Origin: DATARH01 sp050246595
Lineage (GTDB): Bacteria; Pseudomonadota; Alphaproteobacteria; ATCC43930; CGMCC-115725
Length of the DNA stretch: 26,696 nucleotides
Direction: 5' to 3'
NCBI GenBank assembly: GCA_050246595.1
Contig: JBFWVT010000070.1
Span: 1 to 26,696, forward strand
Part shown: positions 15,553-23,489 of the stretch, piece by piece
Layout: every line of letters starts with the position of its first letter
How positions within the stretch are numbered: position 1 is the first letter of the stretch
Translations under genes and position numbers: made by a program
The notes under the pieces: model-generated
Databases searched by the model: none
Told to the model about the DNA's origin: nothing
Seen by the model: only the letters and a program-made list of their open reading frames with translations

Positions 15553-16164
15553 TCAGATGTTACCGCCCTCTTGTTCCGGTTGACCAGAGCAGGCGTGCTC
15601 GCCGGGCAGCACCGCTGCCTCGCCGAGGATCGCCGGCCCGATATCGAGCAGCCCGGCGGCGCGCAATTCATCGATGCCGGGCAGGTCCTTGAGGCTGTCG
15701 AGACCGAAATGCGCGAGAAATTGCGGGGTCGTCGCCCAGATCAGCGGCCGGCCCGGCGTCTCGCGCCGTCCGGCCGGTCGCACCCAGCCCGCCTCCATCA
15801 GCCGGTCGAGCGTACCGCGGGCCAGCGCGACGCCGCGGATCGCCTCGATCTCGGCGCGCGTGACCGGCTGGTGGTAGGCGACGATCGCCAGCGTCTCGAC
15901 CGCGGCGCGGGACAATCTGCGCGCGACCAGGCGTTCGCGCTGCAAGGCGGGGCCGAGATCGGGCGCGGTGCGGAAGGTCCAGCCGCCGGCGGCACGCACG
16001 AGGTTGACGCCGCGCCCGGCATAGGTGTCGGCAAGCTCGCCCACCAGCTTAGCGATATCGGCGTCCGGGCCGAGATATTGCGCCAGCTCGCCCTCGCCGA
16101 GCGGCTCCGGCGCCGCGAAAAGCAGCGCTTCCAGAAGGCGCAGCCGGTGCCGGTTCTCGCTCAT
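15553..16164 (-). CDS. scpB: Segregation and condensation protein B
   Basis: The 203-residue protein contains the ScpB winged-helix pair, with RLLEALLFAAPEPL at the start and the family signature RAAVETLAIVAYHQPVTRAEIEAIRGV in the middle, followed by LIWATTPQFLAHFGLDSLKDLP. ScpB dimerises and joins ScpA on SMC to form the condensin-like complex that organises the chromosome. Its ATG at 16164 overlaps the scpA stop by four bases (ATGA), indicating translational coupling. The C-terminal tail is short. Confidence 0.95.
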   Translation of the reverse strand: MSENRHRLRLLEALLFAAPEPLGEGELAQYLGPDADIAKLVGELADTYAGRGVNLVRAAGGWTFRTAPDLGPALQRERLVARRLSRAAVETLAIVAYHQPVTRAEIEAIRGVALARGTLDRLMEAGWVRPAGRRETPGRPLIWATTPQFLAHFGLDSLKDLPGIDELRAAGLLDIGPAILGEAAVLPGEHACSGQPEQEGGNI

Positions 16165-16964
16165 CCAGGGATTTCGCGGAGCCCGGTTTCGCGAAGAGTT
16201 GGGGGACTGCGCAGATGGATCGGCCCGAACGCGCTCTCCTGGCGCAATTCGATGCGTCCGGCGCGCGCCAGTTCGAGCACCGCCGCGAAGGTCGCGGCCA
16301 GGGCCGAGCGGCGAAAGATGCCGCCGCGGAACTCGTCGGGCAGAAACGCTGTCAGCTCGCGCCATTCCGGCACATGCCCGACCAGCCGGGCAAGGCGCTG
16401 CAACGCCTCGTCGATCGAGTGCAGCGCGGGCGGCGCAACAACCAGAACCTCGCTGTTGCGGCGGCGATGGAGATCGCCATAGGCACACAAAAGCTCGTAC
16501 AGGCTCAGCTCGTAAACCGGCCGGTCAATATGCGGAATTCCCTCGGGCGCGCCGCGCGGGAACACATCGCGCCCGAGCAGGGGACGGTCCATCAGCGCCG
16601 CGCCGGCCCGCTGCATCGCCTCCAGCAATCGCAGACGGTGGCTCAGCACCGCCGCCATCGCCTCGCCGCTCGGTCCGTCATCTTCCTCGGGCGGATCGGG
16701 CAGCAGCAGACGGGATTTCAGAAACGCCAGCCACGCCGCCATGACGAGGTAATCGGCCGCGACTTCGAGGCGCAGTTGCCGCGTCGCCGCGATAAAGGCG
16801 AGATATTGCTCGGCCAGGGCCAGGATCGAGATCCCGGTCAGATCGAGTTTCTGCTCGCGCGCGAGGGTCAGCAGCAGATCGATCGGCCCCTCGAACCCGT
16901 CGAGATCGAGAAGCAGCGCCGGCTCGGAGTTTTCGCAGCCTTCGGGCGCAGCCGCCCCGTTCAT
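16161..16964 (-). CDS. scpA: Segregation and condensation protein A (kleisin)
   Basis: The protein begins its kleisin domain with LDLDGFEGPIDLLLTLAREQKLDL and continues with ISILALAEQYLAFI and AADYLVMAAWLAFLKSRLLLP, all typical of ScpA. The C-terminal winged helix is present. It bridges the SMC heads and binds ScpB. ATG at 16964 gives 267 residues; an in-frame TTG at 17009 would overlap the M50 gene's end and is less likely. The M50 peptidase gene stops 13 bases before. Confidence 0.94.
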   Translation of the reverse strand: MNGAAAPEGCENSEPALLLDLDGFEGPIDLLLTLAREQKLDLTGISILALAEQYLAFIAATRQLRLEVAADYLVMAAWLAFLKSRLLLPDPPEEDDGPSGEAMAAVLSHRLRLLEAMQRAGAALMDRPLLGRDVFPRGAPEGIPHIDRPVYELSLYELLCAYGDLHRRRNSEVLVVAPPALHSIDEALQRLARLVGHVPEWRELTAFLPDEFRGGIFRRSALAATFAAVLELARAGRIELRQESAFGPIHLRSPPTLRETGLREIPG

Positions 16965-16977
16965 CCCGGAGGTCCGC

Positions 16978-17742
16978 TCATCCCGGATGTCCGGTAATCG
17001 CCAGGACAAACCGGATCAACAACTCGGCCGGCACCGCGATCAGCAAACCGAAGATGTTGAGTTCCAACCCGAACTGGCTGCCGACATAGGGCAGCAGAAA
17101 AATCAGCAGCAGCAGGATCGGAATGCCGAGCGGCTCCAGCCGCGCCAACGGGAATGCCAGCGCGTCCGGCAGCAACCCGACCGCAACCCGGCCCCCGTCG
17201 AGCGGCGGCAGCGGGAGCAGATTGAACACGCACAGCAGCGCATTGATAATCCAGGCATTCGCGAGGTTCTTCGCAATCCAGGCGGGCGCGCCGGGGGGGA
17301 GCTGGTCGAGCCCCGCATTGAGCAGCACCCAGGGATTGCCGAGGGGGCCCTCGAACAGCCCGACAATTTTTCCAAGCGTGAACAGCAGACCGGCGACAAT
17401 CGCCAGAAGCACATTCGTCCCCGGCCCGGCGAGGGCCACCCAGACCATGTCGCGTCGCGGGCGGTTCAGTCGGCTGAAATCGACCGGCACCGGTTTGGCG
17501 TAGCCGAACAGAAAGGGCGACCGGAGCAGGATCAGCAGCGCCGGCAGCACAATCGTGCCAAACGTATCGACATGCCGCAGCGGGTTCAGCGACAGCCGGC
17601 CGGCGCGGCGCGCCGTGTCGTCGCCAAACCGCAGCGCCGCGTAGCCGTGCGCCGCCTCGTGGAACGTCACGGCGAAGAGGACCGGCAACACCCAGGCGCT
17701 GCCCGCATACACTGCCGGCGCCCAATCCGCGAAAGCATTCAT
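16978..17742 (-). CDS. Site-2-protease-like M50 family membrane peptidase
   Basis: The 254-residue protein has the zinc-binding HEAAH within FAVTFHEAAHGYAALRFGD and the second metal-ligand motif NLLPLPPLDGGRV, both required for activity in the M50/site-2 protease family. About six hydrophobic membrane segments are visible and no PDZ domain, as in the compact Rip/YwhC-type subgroup. It should cleave substrates within the inner membrane. The ATG overlaps the nagZ stop by four bases (ATGA). It sits between nagZ and scpA in an otherwise conserved cluster; its substrate is unknown. Confidence 0.93.
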   Translation of the reverse strand: MNAFADWAPAVYAGSAWVLPVLFAVTFHEAAHGYAALRFGDDTARRAGRLSLNPLRHVDTFGTIVLPALLILLRSPFLFGYAKPVPVDFSRLNRPRRDMVWVALAGPGTNVLLAIVAGLLFTLGKIVGLFEGPLGNPWVLLNAGLDQLPPGAPAWIAKNLANAWIINALLCVFNLLPLPPLDGGRVAVGLLPDALAFPLARLEPLGIPILLLLIFLLPYVGSQFGLELNIFGLLIAVPAELLIRFVLAITGHPG

Positions 17743-18830
17743 GCCTGGACCGATCTCGTCGCGGCGTCGCCGGACATCAACTCGGCAAAACGTCGCTCGG
17801 CCGCGCGCGCATCGAAATCGCCGCGGGCGCGTCGGCGCAATTCCTCGCCGCGCGCGATGCGGGCTTGCGCCTGCGGGGTCAGCGGACGGGCGGCGGCGGC
17901 GATCTCCATCATCTCGCGCCCGTCGCCGTTGCAGTGCAGCACCAGATCGACGCCGGCGTCGAGGGCGCGGCTGGTGCGCTCGGCAAAACCGCCGGAAAGC
18001 GCGCCCATCGAGATATCGTCCGACACCAGCACGCCATCGAAACCGATCTCACCGCGAATCGCACTGTCGATCACGGTGCGCGACAGCGTCGCCGGCGCCG
18101 CATCGTCGATCGCGGTGTAGACAATATGCGCGGTCATCGCCCAGGGCATGTCGGCCAGCGCTCGAAACGGCGCGAAATCGGTCCGGCTCAGCACCGCGCG
18201 CCGGTCATCGACACGCGGCAGTGCCTTGTGGCTGTCCACCCGGGCGCGTCCGTGTCCCGGGATGTGCTTGACGATCGGCAGGACGCCGCCGGCCAGCAGC
18301 CCCTCGCAGACGGCACGCCCGAGCGAGACGATTCGGGCCGGATCGGTGCCCCAGGCGCGGTCGCCGATCACCGGATCGGCGTCTTGCGCCGGCAGGTCGA
18401 GAACCGGCGCGGCATCGACCGTGATGCCGAGTTCGGCGAGGTCTGCGGCGATCAGCCGGGCCGACAGACGCGCCGCTTCGCGCGCGGCCGGGTCGGGCAA
18501 TGCCGCGATTTGCGCCGCCGCCGGATAGGCGCGCCATTGCGGCGGTCGCAGCCGCGCGACGCGTCCCCCTTCCTGATCGATCAGAACCGGCGCGTCCTCC
18601 CGTCCGACCGCGTCGCGTAACGACTCGATCAGGGCGCGGAGCTGATCGCGGCTGGCGCAATTGCGCCGGAACAGGACAAAGCCGAGCGGATCGGAATCGG
18701 CGAGAAACCGTCTTTCGTCCGGGGTCAGTCGCTCGCCGGCAACCCCGAGGATGATCGCGAGCGGCCGCTTGCCGGCGCCGTCTCCCGTCTCACCGCGCCC
18801 CGCCTTATCGCGCCCCGCCTTATCGCGCAA
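17739..18830 (-). CDS. nagZ: Beta-N-acetylhexosaminidase
   Basis: The glycoside hydrolase family 3 enzyme shows DQEGGRVARL, the catalytic-loop motif KHIPGHGRARVDSHKALP, and the nucleophile segment VLVSDDISMGAL. NagZ removes N-acetylglucosamine from muropeptides during cytoplasmic peptidoglycan recycling. The 363-residue length is usual. The only early start is TTG at 18830, inside the end of the SPOR gene; the first residues RDKAGRDKAGRGE come from a 15-bp tandem repeat and precede the real domain. Its stop overlaps the M50 start. Confidence 0.95.
   Translation of the reverse strand: MRDKAGRDKAGRGETGDGAGKRPLAIILGVAGERLTPDERRFLADSDPLGFVLFRRNCASRDQLRALIESLRDAVGREDAPVLIDQEGGRVARLRPPQWRAYPAAAQIAALPDPAAREAARLSARLIAADLAELGITVDAAPVLDLPAQDADPVIGDRAWGTDPARIVSLGRAVCEGLLAGGVLPIVKHIPGHGRARVDSHKALPRVDDRRAVLSRTDFAPFRALADMPWAMTAHIVYTAIDDAAPATLSRTVIDSAIRGEIGFDGVLVSDDISMGALSGGFAERTSRALDAGVDLVLHCNGDGREMMEIAAAARPLTPQAQARIARGEELRRRARGDFDARAAERRFAELMSGDAATRSVQA
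18796..18825. repeat. 15-bp perfect tandem repeat at the SPOR-nagZ junction
   Basis: CGCCCCGCCTTATCG occurs twice without spacing (18796-18810 and 18811-18825). On the minus strand it contains the SPOR gene's TAA (18820-18822) and gives a second in-frame TAA 15 bases later. In the nagZ frame it encodes RDKAG twice. Confidence 0.9.
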
Positions 18831-19698
18831 CGATGCACCCGTGATTGCGCCGTTTCATCTCATCGCACAGCCGCTCGGCCGCCGCGTCATCCAACGGTCC
18901 CGCCATGATGCGGTAATAGATGCCCTTCTCGCCGAGATCGATCGACACCGCGTTCGCCCTGAGATGCGCCAGCAGATCAGCGTTAACGCGTTTCAGCCGC
19001 TGCCATTCCTCGCGCGCCGCTTCGGGGCTGCGCAACGAGCCGAGCCGGACCTGAACCGTCCCGGAAGCCGGCTCGGCCGGAGCCGCAACCGCCGCCTTCT
19101 GCGCGGGCTGAGGCGCAGCGGTCTGCGGGGTGATGGTCTGGGGCGGCGCAATACCCGATCCGGTTTCGGCCGGGGCCGTCGCGGCCGACGTTATCCGGAG
19201 CGCTTGTCCGCGCGGTACGGCGACCGCTTGCGCCGACCCCGCTGCCGCCGGGTTCGGCTCGGGCGGAGGCATCGGAACCGGCGGGGCGGCAACCGGTGTG
19301 ATCGGCGCCGGCGCCGGACGGGGCAGCGGCTGCTCCGGCGGCGGCAGCAGCTTCTCGACCGGCGCCTTGGCGAGCCTCTCATTGTACAGCGAAATATTCT
19401 GGTCCGGCACCGGCATGCCGCCGGGCTGCTCGGGTCTGACCTTGAGCGGACCCGCCTCGGCGCGCAGCAGCGGCACCGCGCTCGCACCCGGCGCCGCCGG
19501 GCCGTCGGCATGCCGCATCCCCTGGACATAGGCGAACCACAACCCGCCCGCGAACAGCACCATGACAGCCAGGGTCAGCGCGATCGCCGCCAGCCGGCGA
19601 CCGCCTTTCGACGGCTCCTCGTCGCGCTGCTCGCCGACCAGTTCGAAGCCGCCGTCGCGCTCCTCGTATTCGTCATACTGCCTGACCGGCTGCGCCAC
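18820..19698 (-). CDS. SPOR domain-containing membrane protein
   Basis: The 292-residue protein has a charged cytoplasmic N-terminus, one membrane helix (AAIALTLAVMVLFAGGLWFAYV, about 34-55), a long proline/alanine-rich periplasmic linker, and a C-terminal SPOR domain (VQVRLGSLRSPEAAREEWQRL ... YYRIMAGPLDD...LCDEMKRRNHGCIV). SPOR domains bind denuded peptidoglycan at the division septum, so this is probably a cell-division protein. The GTG at 19698 lies one base after the argS stop. The neighbouring NagZ fits a cell-wall setting. Confidence 0.9.
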   Translation of the reverse strand: MAQPVRQYDEYEERDGGFELVGEQRDEEPSKGGRRLAAIALTLAVMVLFAGGLWFAYVQGMRHADGPAAPGASAVPLLRAEAGPLKVRPEQPGGMPVPDQNISLYNERLAKAPVEKLLPPPEQPLPRPAPAPITPVAAPPVPMPPPEPNPAAAGSAQAVAVPRGQALRITSAATAPAETGSGIAPPQTITPQTAAPQPAQKAAVAAPAEPASGTVQVRLGSLRSPEAAREEWQRLKRVNADLLAHLRANAVSIDLGEKGIYYRIMAGPLDDAAAERLCDEMKRRNHGCIVAR

Positions 19699-19699
19699 G

Positions 19700-21517
19700 T
19701 TACATCTCCTCCACCGGCGCGACCCCGAACACCGCCAGCCCCGAGGCGATGACGAGCGCCGTCCCGCGCACCAGCGCGAGGCGCGCCCGGGTCAGATCGG
19801 GTTCCGCCGCTACCAGAAACCTCAGTGTCGCGTCGTCCTTCCCCTTCGTCCACAACAGGTGGAACTGCGCCGCGACCTCCTGCAGGAAAAAAGCGATCCG
19901 GTGCGGTTCGTAGGCCTCGGCAGCGCTGGCGACGATCCGAGGCCAGCCCGCCAGCAGCCGCAGCAGACCAAGCTCCGCCGAATCGGCGAGCCGGTCGAGC
20001 GGCGCCCCCCTTGGCGTTGCATCGGCCAGCGCCGCGTCGCTCAGCGCCGCTTCCGGAAACAGCTCGGCCGCGTGACGCATGACCGAGGCGGCGCGGGCAT
20101 GCGCGTATTGCACATAAAAAACCGGGTTGTCCTTTGACTGCTCGGTGACCTTCGCAAAGTCGAATTCGAGCGTCTGGTCGTTTCTCCGGGTCAGCATCAT
20201 AAAGCGGAAAACGTCTTTTCCGACTTCATCGACGACCTCGCGCAAGGTCACAAAGGTGCCGGCGCGTTTTGACATGCGCACCGGCTCGCCATTGTCGAAC
20301 AGGTGAACGAGCTGCGTCAGCTTGACATCGAGGACCGCGCCGCCCTCGCTCAAGGCCTTGACCGCGGCCTGCATGCGCTTGACATAGCCGCCGTGATCGG
20401 CGCCCCAGACATCGATAAGATTGTCAAAACCGCGGCGCATCTTGTCGTGGTGATAGGCGATATCGGCCGCGAAATAGGTCCATGACCCGTCCGACTTTTT
20501 CAGGGGCCGGTCCACCTCGTCACCGAATTGCGTGGCGCGGAACAGGGTTTGCGGGCGCGGCTCCCAATCATCGGGCAGTTTGCCCTTTGGCGGTTCGAGC
20601 ACGCCCTCGTAGATCAGCCCGCGCCCGGAGAGCGTGGCCAGCGCCTTATCGACCGCGCCGCTCGCAACCAGCTCCCGCTCTGAGGTGAAGGTGTCGAAAT
20701 CGACCCCGAGCGCCGCGAGGTCGGAGCGGATCAGCCGCATCATCTCGGCCACCGCGAAGTCGCGCACCGGCCCGAGCCACTCGGCCTCCGGACGGCCGAG
20801 CCATTTTTCCCCGTCGCGCTCGGCCAAGGCCCGGCCCGTGGCGACGAGGTACTCGCCGGGATAGAACCCCTCCGGGATCGGTCCGACCATCTCGCCGAGC
20901 GCCTCGCGATAGCGCAGATGGGTCGAGCGCGCCAGCACCTCGACCTGCGCCCCGGCGTCGTTGATGTAATACTCGCGATGCACCGCGAACCCGGCCTTCG
21001 CCAGCAGCGACGCGAGCGCGTCGCCGACCACCGCGCCGCGGCCGTGCCCGACATGCATCGGCCCGGTCGGATTGGCCGAGACGAATTCGACATTGACCTC
21101 AGGGCCAAGCCGGCTTGGCCCGAGCCCGCCGCCGCCGAGATCGGCATCGCCATAGGCCGTCCCGGCGCGCAGGATCGCCCGCAATTGCGCGTGCCATACC
21201 GCCGGGTCGAACCGCACATTGAGAAAACCGGGCCGCGTCGCCGTCACCGTAAAACCGCCGCCCTTGTACCCGGCGCTTTCCAGCTCGCGTCCCGACAGCG
21301 CCGCCGCGATCCGCTCGGCCAATGCCATCGGGTTCTGCTTCGCCTGTCCGGCTAGCACCATCGCCGCGTTTGTCGCGAGATCGCCATGCGCCGGGTCGCG
21401 CGGCGGCTCGACCGCGACACGGGAAAGATCGAGCCCGGAAGGCAGCGCGCCCTGCGCCGCCAAATCGTCGAGCGCCGCGATCACGAGGCGGCGGAAATCG
21501 CCAAAGATGTCAGTCAT
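19700..21517 (-). CDS. argS: Arginyl-tRNA synthetase
   Basis: The 605-residue class I synthetase carries the HIGH-type signature PTGPMHVGHGRGAVVGD (HVGH at 155-158), the KMSKS-type RMSKRAGTFVTL, the N-terminal ArgRS domain and a C-terminal anticodon-binding DALR-type domain. It charges tRNA-Arg. ATG at 21517 begins the conserved N-terminus (TDIFGDFRRLV); the upstream extension to 21577 runs into dgt. No clear ribosome site precedes it, so translation may depend on coupling with dgt, which ends ten bases earlier. Confidence 0.97.
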   Translation of the reverse strand: MTDIFGDFRRLVIAALDDLAAQGALPSGLDLSRVAVEPPRDPAHGDLATNAAMVLAGQAKQNPMALAERIAAALSGRELESAGYKGGGFTVTATRPGFLNVRFDPAVWHAQLRAILRAGTAYGDADLGGGGLGPSRLGPEVNVEFVSANPTGPMHVGHGRGAVVGDALASLLAKAGFAVHREYYINDAGAQVEVLARSTHLRYREALGEMVGPIPEGFYPGEYLVATGRALAERDGEKWLGRPEAEWLGPVRDFAVAEMMRLIRSDLAALGVDFDTFTSERELVASGAVDKALATLSGRGLIYEGVLEPPKGKLPDDWEPRPQTLFRATQFGDEVDRPLKKSDGSWTYFAADIAYHHDKMRRGFDNLIDVWGADHGGYVKRMQAAVKALSEGGAVLDVKLTQLVHLFDNGEPVRMSKRAGTFVTLREVVDEVGKDVFRFMMLTRRNDQTLEFDFAKVTEQSKDNPVFYVQYAHARAASVMRHAAELFPEAALSDAALADATPRGAPLDRLADSAELGLLRLLAGWPRIVASAAEAYEPHRIAFFLQEVAAQFHLLWTKGKDDATLRFLVAAEPDLTRARLALVRGTALVIASGLAVFGVAPVEEM

Positions 21518-21527
21518 GACAGAGGTT

Positions 21528-22706
21528 TTATACGGGCGCGTAGGTATCGAACAAGCGGCGGTGCTCGTCGAGGGCAAACCGGTCGGTCATCCCGGCCAGA
21601 TAATCGGCGACGATCCGCGCCCGCTCGGCCGCGCTCGCGCCGGACGGCACGGCCCATTCACACGGCAGGCATCCCGGCTCGGCGAGAAACAGCTGAAACA
21701 GCTCATGGACGACGCGGCGCGCCTTTGACGCCATCCGGTTGACCCGCGGATGGCGGTACATGCGCTCGAACAGAAAGCGCTTCAGCGTCCGGTCGTGGCT
21801 GCGCATTTCATCCGAAAACGCCGCCACCGGCGTTGCCAGCAAGCGCACGGCGTCGGCGCTGTCGACGCCGCTCGCCGCCAGCCGGCGCCCGGTCTCGCCG
21901 ATCAGATCGCGCACCATCAGGTCGATCACGCGGCGGATCGTCTCGTGGATCAGCCGCCCGTCCTCGATCCCCGGATAGCGCCGCCCGACTTCCGCCAAGA
22001 CCGGACCGACCAGCGGTACGTCGGCGAGATCGGCGACCGCGAACAGCCCGGCGCGCAGCCCGTCATCGAGATCGTGGTTGTTGTAGGCGATATCGTCGGC
22101 GAGCGAAGCGATCTGCGCCTCGGGGCCGGGATGGGTGTGCAGGTCGAGCGGATGAACCCGGTCGTATGCGGCGATCGAGGCCGGCGGTTCGTCGATCCCG
22201 GCGAGCGGTCCGCGCAGCGGCCCGTTGTGCTTGACGGTGCCTTCGAGCGTCTCCCAGGTCAGGTTCAGCCCGTCGAACCCGGCATAACGGCGTTCGAGCC
22301 GGGTCAGGATGCGCAGGGTCTGGTCGTTGTGCGAAAACCCGCCATAGGGACGCATCGCGTCGTTGAGCGCCTCCTCGCCGACATGCCCGAACGGCGTGTG
22401 ACCGAGATCGTGCGCCAGGGAAAGCGCCTCGGCGAGGTCCTCGTCAAGACCGAGCGCGCGCGCCACGGTGCGGGCGATCTGCGCGACTTCGATACTGTGC
22501 GTCAGTCTGGTGCGGTAGTGATCGCCCTCGTGATAGACAAAGACCTGCGTCTTGTGCTTCAGGCGCCGGAACGCGGTCGAATGGATGACGCGGTCGCGGT
22601 CGCGCTGAAACGGCGAGCGCATATCGCTCTCCGGCTCCTTATGCAGCCGGAGGCGGCTGTTTTTCGGGTTTGACGCATACGTCGCGCGGGCAACGGCCCA
22701 GAGCAT
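21528..22706 (-). CDS. dgt: Deoxyguanosinetriphosphate triphosphohydrolase-like protein
   Basis: The 392-residue HD-domain protein starts in the family-typical way (PFQRDRDRVIHSTAFRRLKHKTQVF). It has the metal-binding set H70 in RLTHSIEV, H99-D100 in SLAHDLGHTPFGHVGE, and a later aspartate in SLADDIAYNNHDLDDG. It hydrolyses dNTPs to nucleoside and triphosphate and so limits the nucleotide pool. ATG at 22706 heads the long minus-strand cluster and is divergent from the Phd/PIN pair. This is the usual first gene before argS in related genomes. Confidence 0.95.
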   Translation of the reverse strand: MLWAVARATYASNPKNSRLRLHKEPESDMRSPFQRDRDRVIHSTAFRRLKHKTQVFVYHEGDHYRTRLTHSIEVAQIARTVARALGLDEDLAEALSLAHDLGHTPFGHVGEEALNDAMRPYGGFSHNDQTLRILTRLERRYAGFDGLNLTWETLEGTVKHNGPLRGPLAGIDEPPASIAAYDRVHPLDLHTHPGPEAQIASLADDIAYNNHDLDDGLRAGLFAVADLADVPLVGPVLAEVGRRYPGIEDGRLIHETIRRVIDLMVRDLIGETGRRLAASGVDSADAVRLLATPVAAFSDEMRSHDRTLKRFLFERMYRHPRVNRMASKARRVVHELFQLFLAEPGCLPCEWAVPSGASAAERARIVADYLAGMTDRFALDEHRRLFDTYAPV

Positions 22707-22764
22707 ACCCGGAACCTACAGCGGGCCACCGCAAGCGTCCACCCGCCGCACGGCGGAGACGGGC

Positions 22765-22806
22765 TTGATTTGCACGCTCGATTCACCTATTAGCTAATCC
22801 AGCTAA
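22765..22806 (+). promoter_or_regulatory. Predicted promoter and operator of the Phd/PIN operon
   Basis: TTGATT (22765-22770) and TATTAG (22788-22793) are separated by 17 bases and make a fair sigma70-type promoter. A perfect 10-bp palindrome, ATTAGCTAAT (22789-22798), covers the -10, and a half copy AGCTAA follows at 22801-22806. Phd-type antitoxins usually repress their own operon, so this is the likely operator. Confidence 0.55.
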
Positions 22807-22816
22807 GGGGTGCAGG

Positions 22817-23050
22817 GTGGCCGAAATCGTCAACATGCACAAGGCGAAAACGACGCTCTCGCGCCTTGTCGAGCGAGCTCTCGCCGGCGAGGAAGTGATC
22901 ATCGCCCGTGACGGTACGCCTCTGGTCCGCCTCGTCCCCGTTCCGCAGAACCCCGAGAAGCGGATTCCCGGCCGTTCGCAGGGCAAAATCCGGATATCCC
23001 CTGATTTCGAATTTACCGACCAGGAGATCGACGAATTCGAACGCGGGTGA
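22817..23050 (+). CDS. Phd/YefM-type antitoxin
   Basis: The 77-residue protein begins EIVNMHKAKTTLSRLVERAL and continues EEVIIARDGTPLVRLVPV, the standard prevent-host-death DNA-binding domain. The C-terminal tail (ISPDFEFTDQEIDEFE) is acidic and would wrap and inhibit the toxin. The GTG start at 22817 follows AAGGGG. The stop overlaps the start of the PIN-domain toxin gene by one base. It is expected to bind the palindrome over its own promoter. Confidence 0.93.
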   Translation: MAEIVNMHKAKTTLSRLVERALAGEEVIIARDGTPLVRLVPVPQNPEKRIPGRSQGKIRISPDFEFTDQEIDEFERG

Positions 23051-23424
23051 TGCGCTTCCTGCTCGACACCCATGTGCTGCTGTGGTGGCGGGACGCCTCT
23101 CCCCTCCTTTCGCCCCGTGCCGCAGAGAAGATCGCCGCCGGCGAGAACGAGGTGCTCGTCAGCATCGCGAGCCTCTGGGAGATCACGATAAAGCGCCGTC
23201 TCGGCAAACTCGTGTTTGCCGGGGACTTCGAGACCGTCTTGAATGAAGAACGGTTCGGGCTGCTCGGTGTTTCGTTGCAGCACCTGCGGTGCCTGGATAC
23301 GCTGCCGCTGCTGCACCGCGACCCGTTCGACCGCTTATTGATCGCGCAGGCGCTGGCGGAGCACGTGCCGATCATCACCGGCGACAGCGTATTTGCGGCC
23401 TACGGCGCGATGCTGATCTGGTAA
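23050..23424 (+). CDS. PIN-domain ribonuclease toxin (VapC-like)
   Basis: The 124-residue protein opens with RFLLDTHVLLWW and has the four acidic PIN positions in order: D in LLDTH, E in SLWEI, D in HRDPFDRLLIAQA and D in ITGDSVF. This is the VapC subgroup usually paired with Phd-type antitoxins; it cleaves RNA in a metal-dependent way and slows growth when free. ATG at 23050 overlaps the antitoxin stop; GTG at 23047 is also in frame. All catalytic residues are intact, so the pair looks functional. Confidence 0.93.
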   Translation: MRFLLDTHVLLWWRDASPLLSPRAAEKIAAGENEVLVSIASLWEITIKRRLGKLVFAGDFETVLNEERFGLLGVSLQHLRCLDTLPLLHRDPFDRLLIAQALAEHVPIITGDSVFAAYGAMLIW

Positions 23425-23489
23425 GCCGCCCGGCACCGCTCTCCCGCGCCAAGCCGCGTTATGCGGCCTCATCGATACCGGCAATCAGG

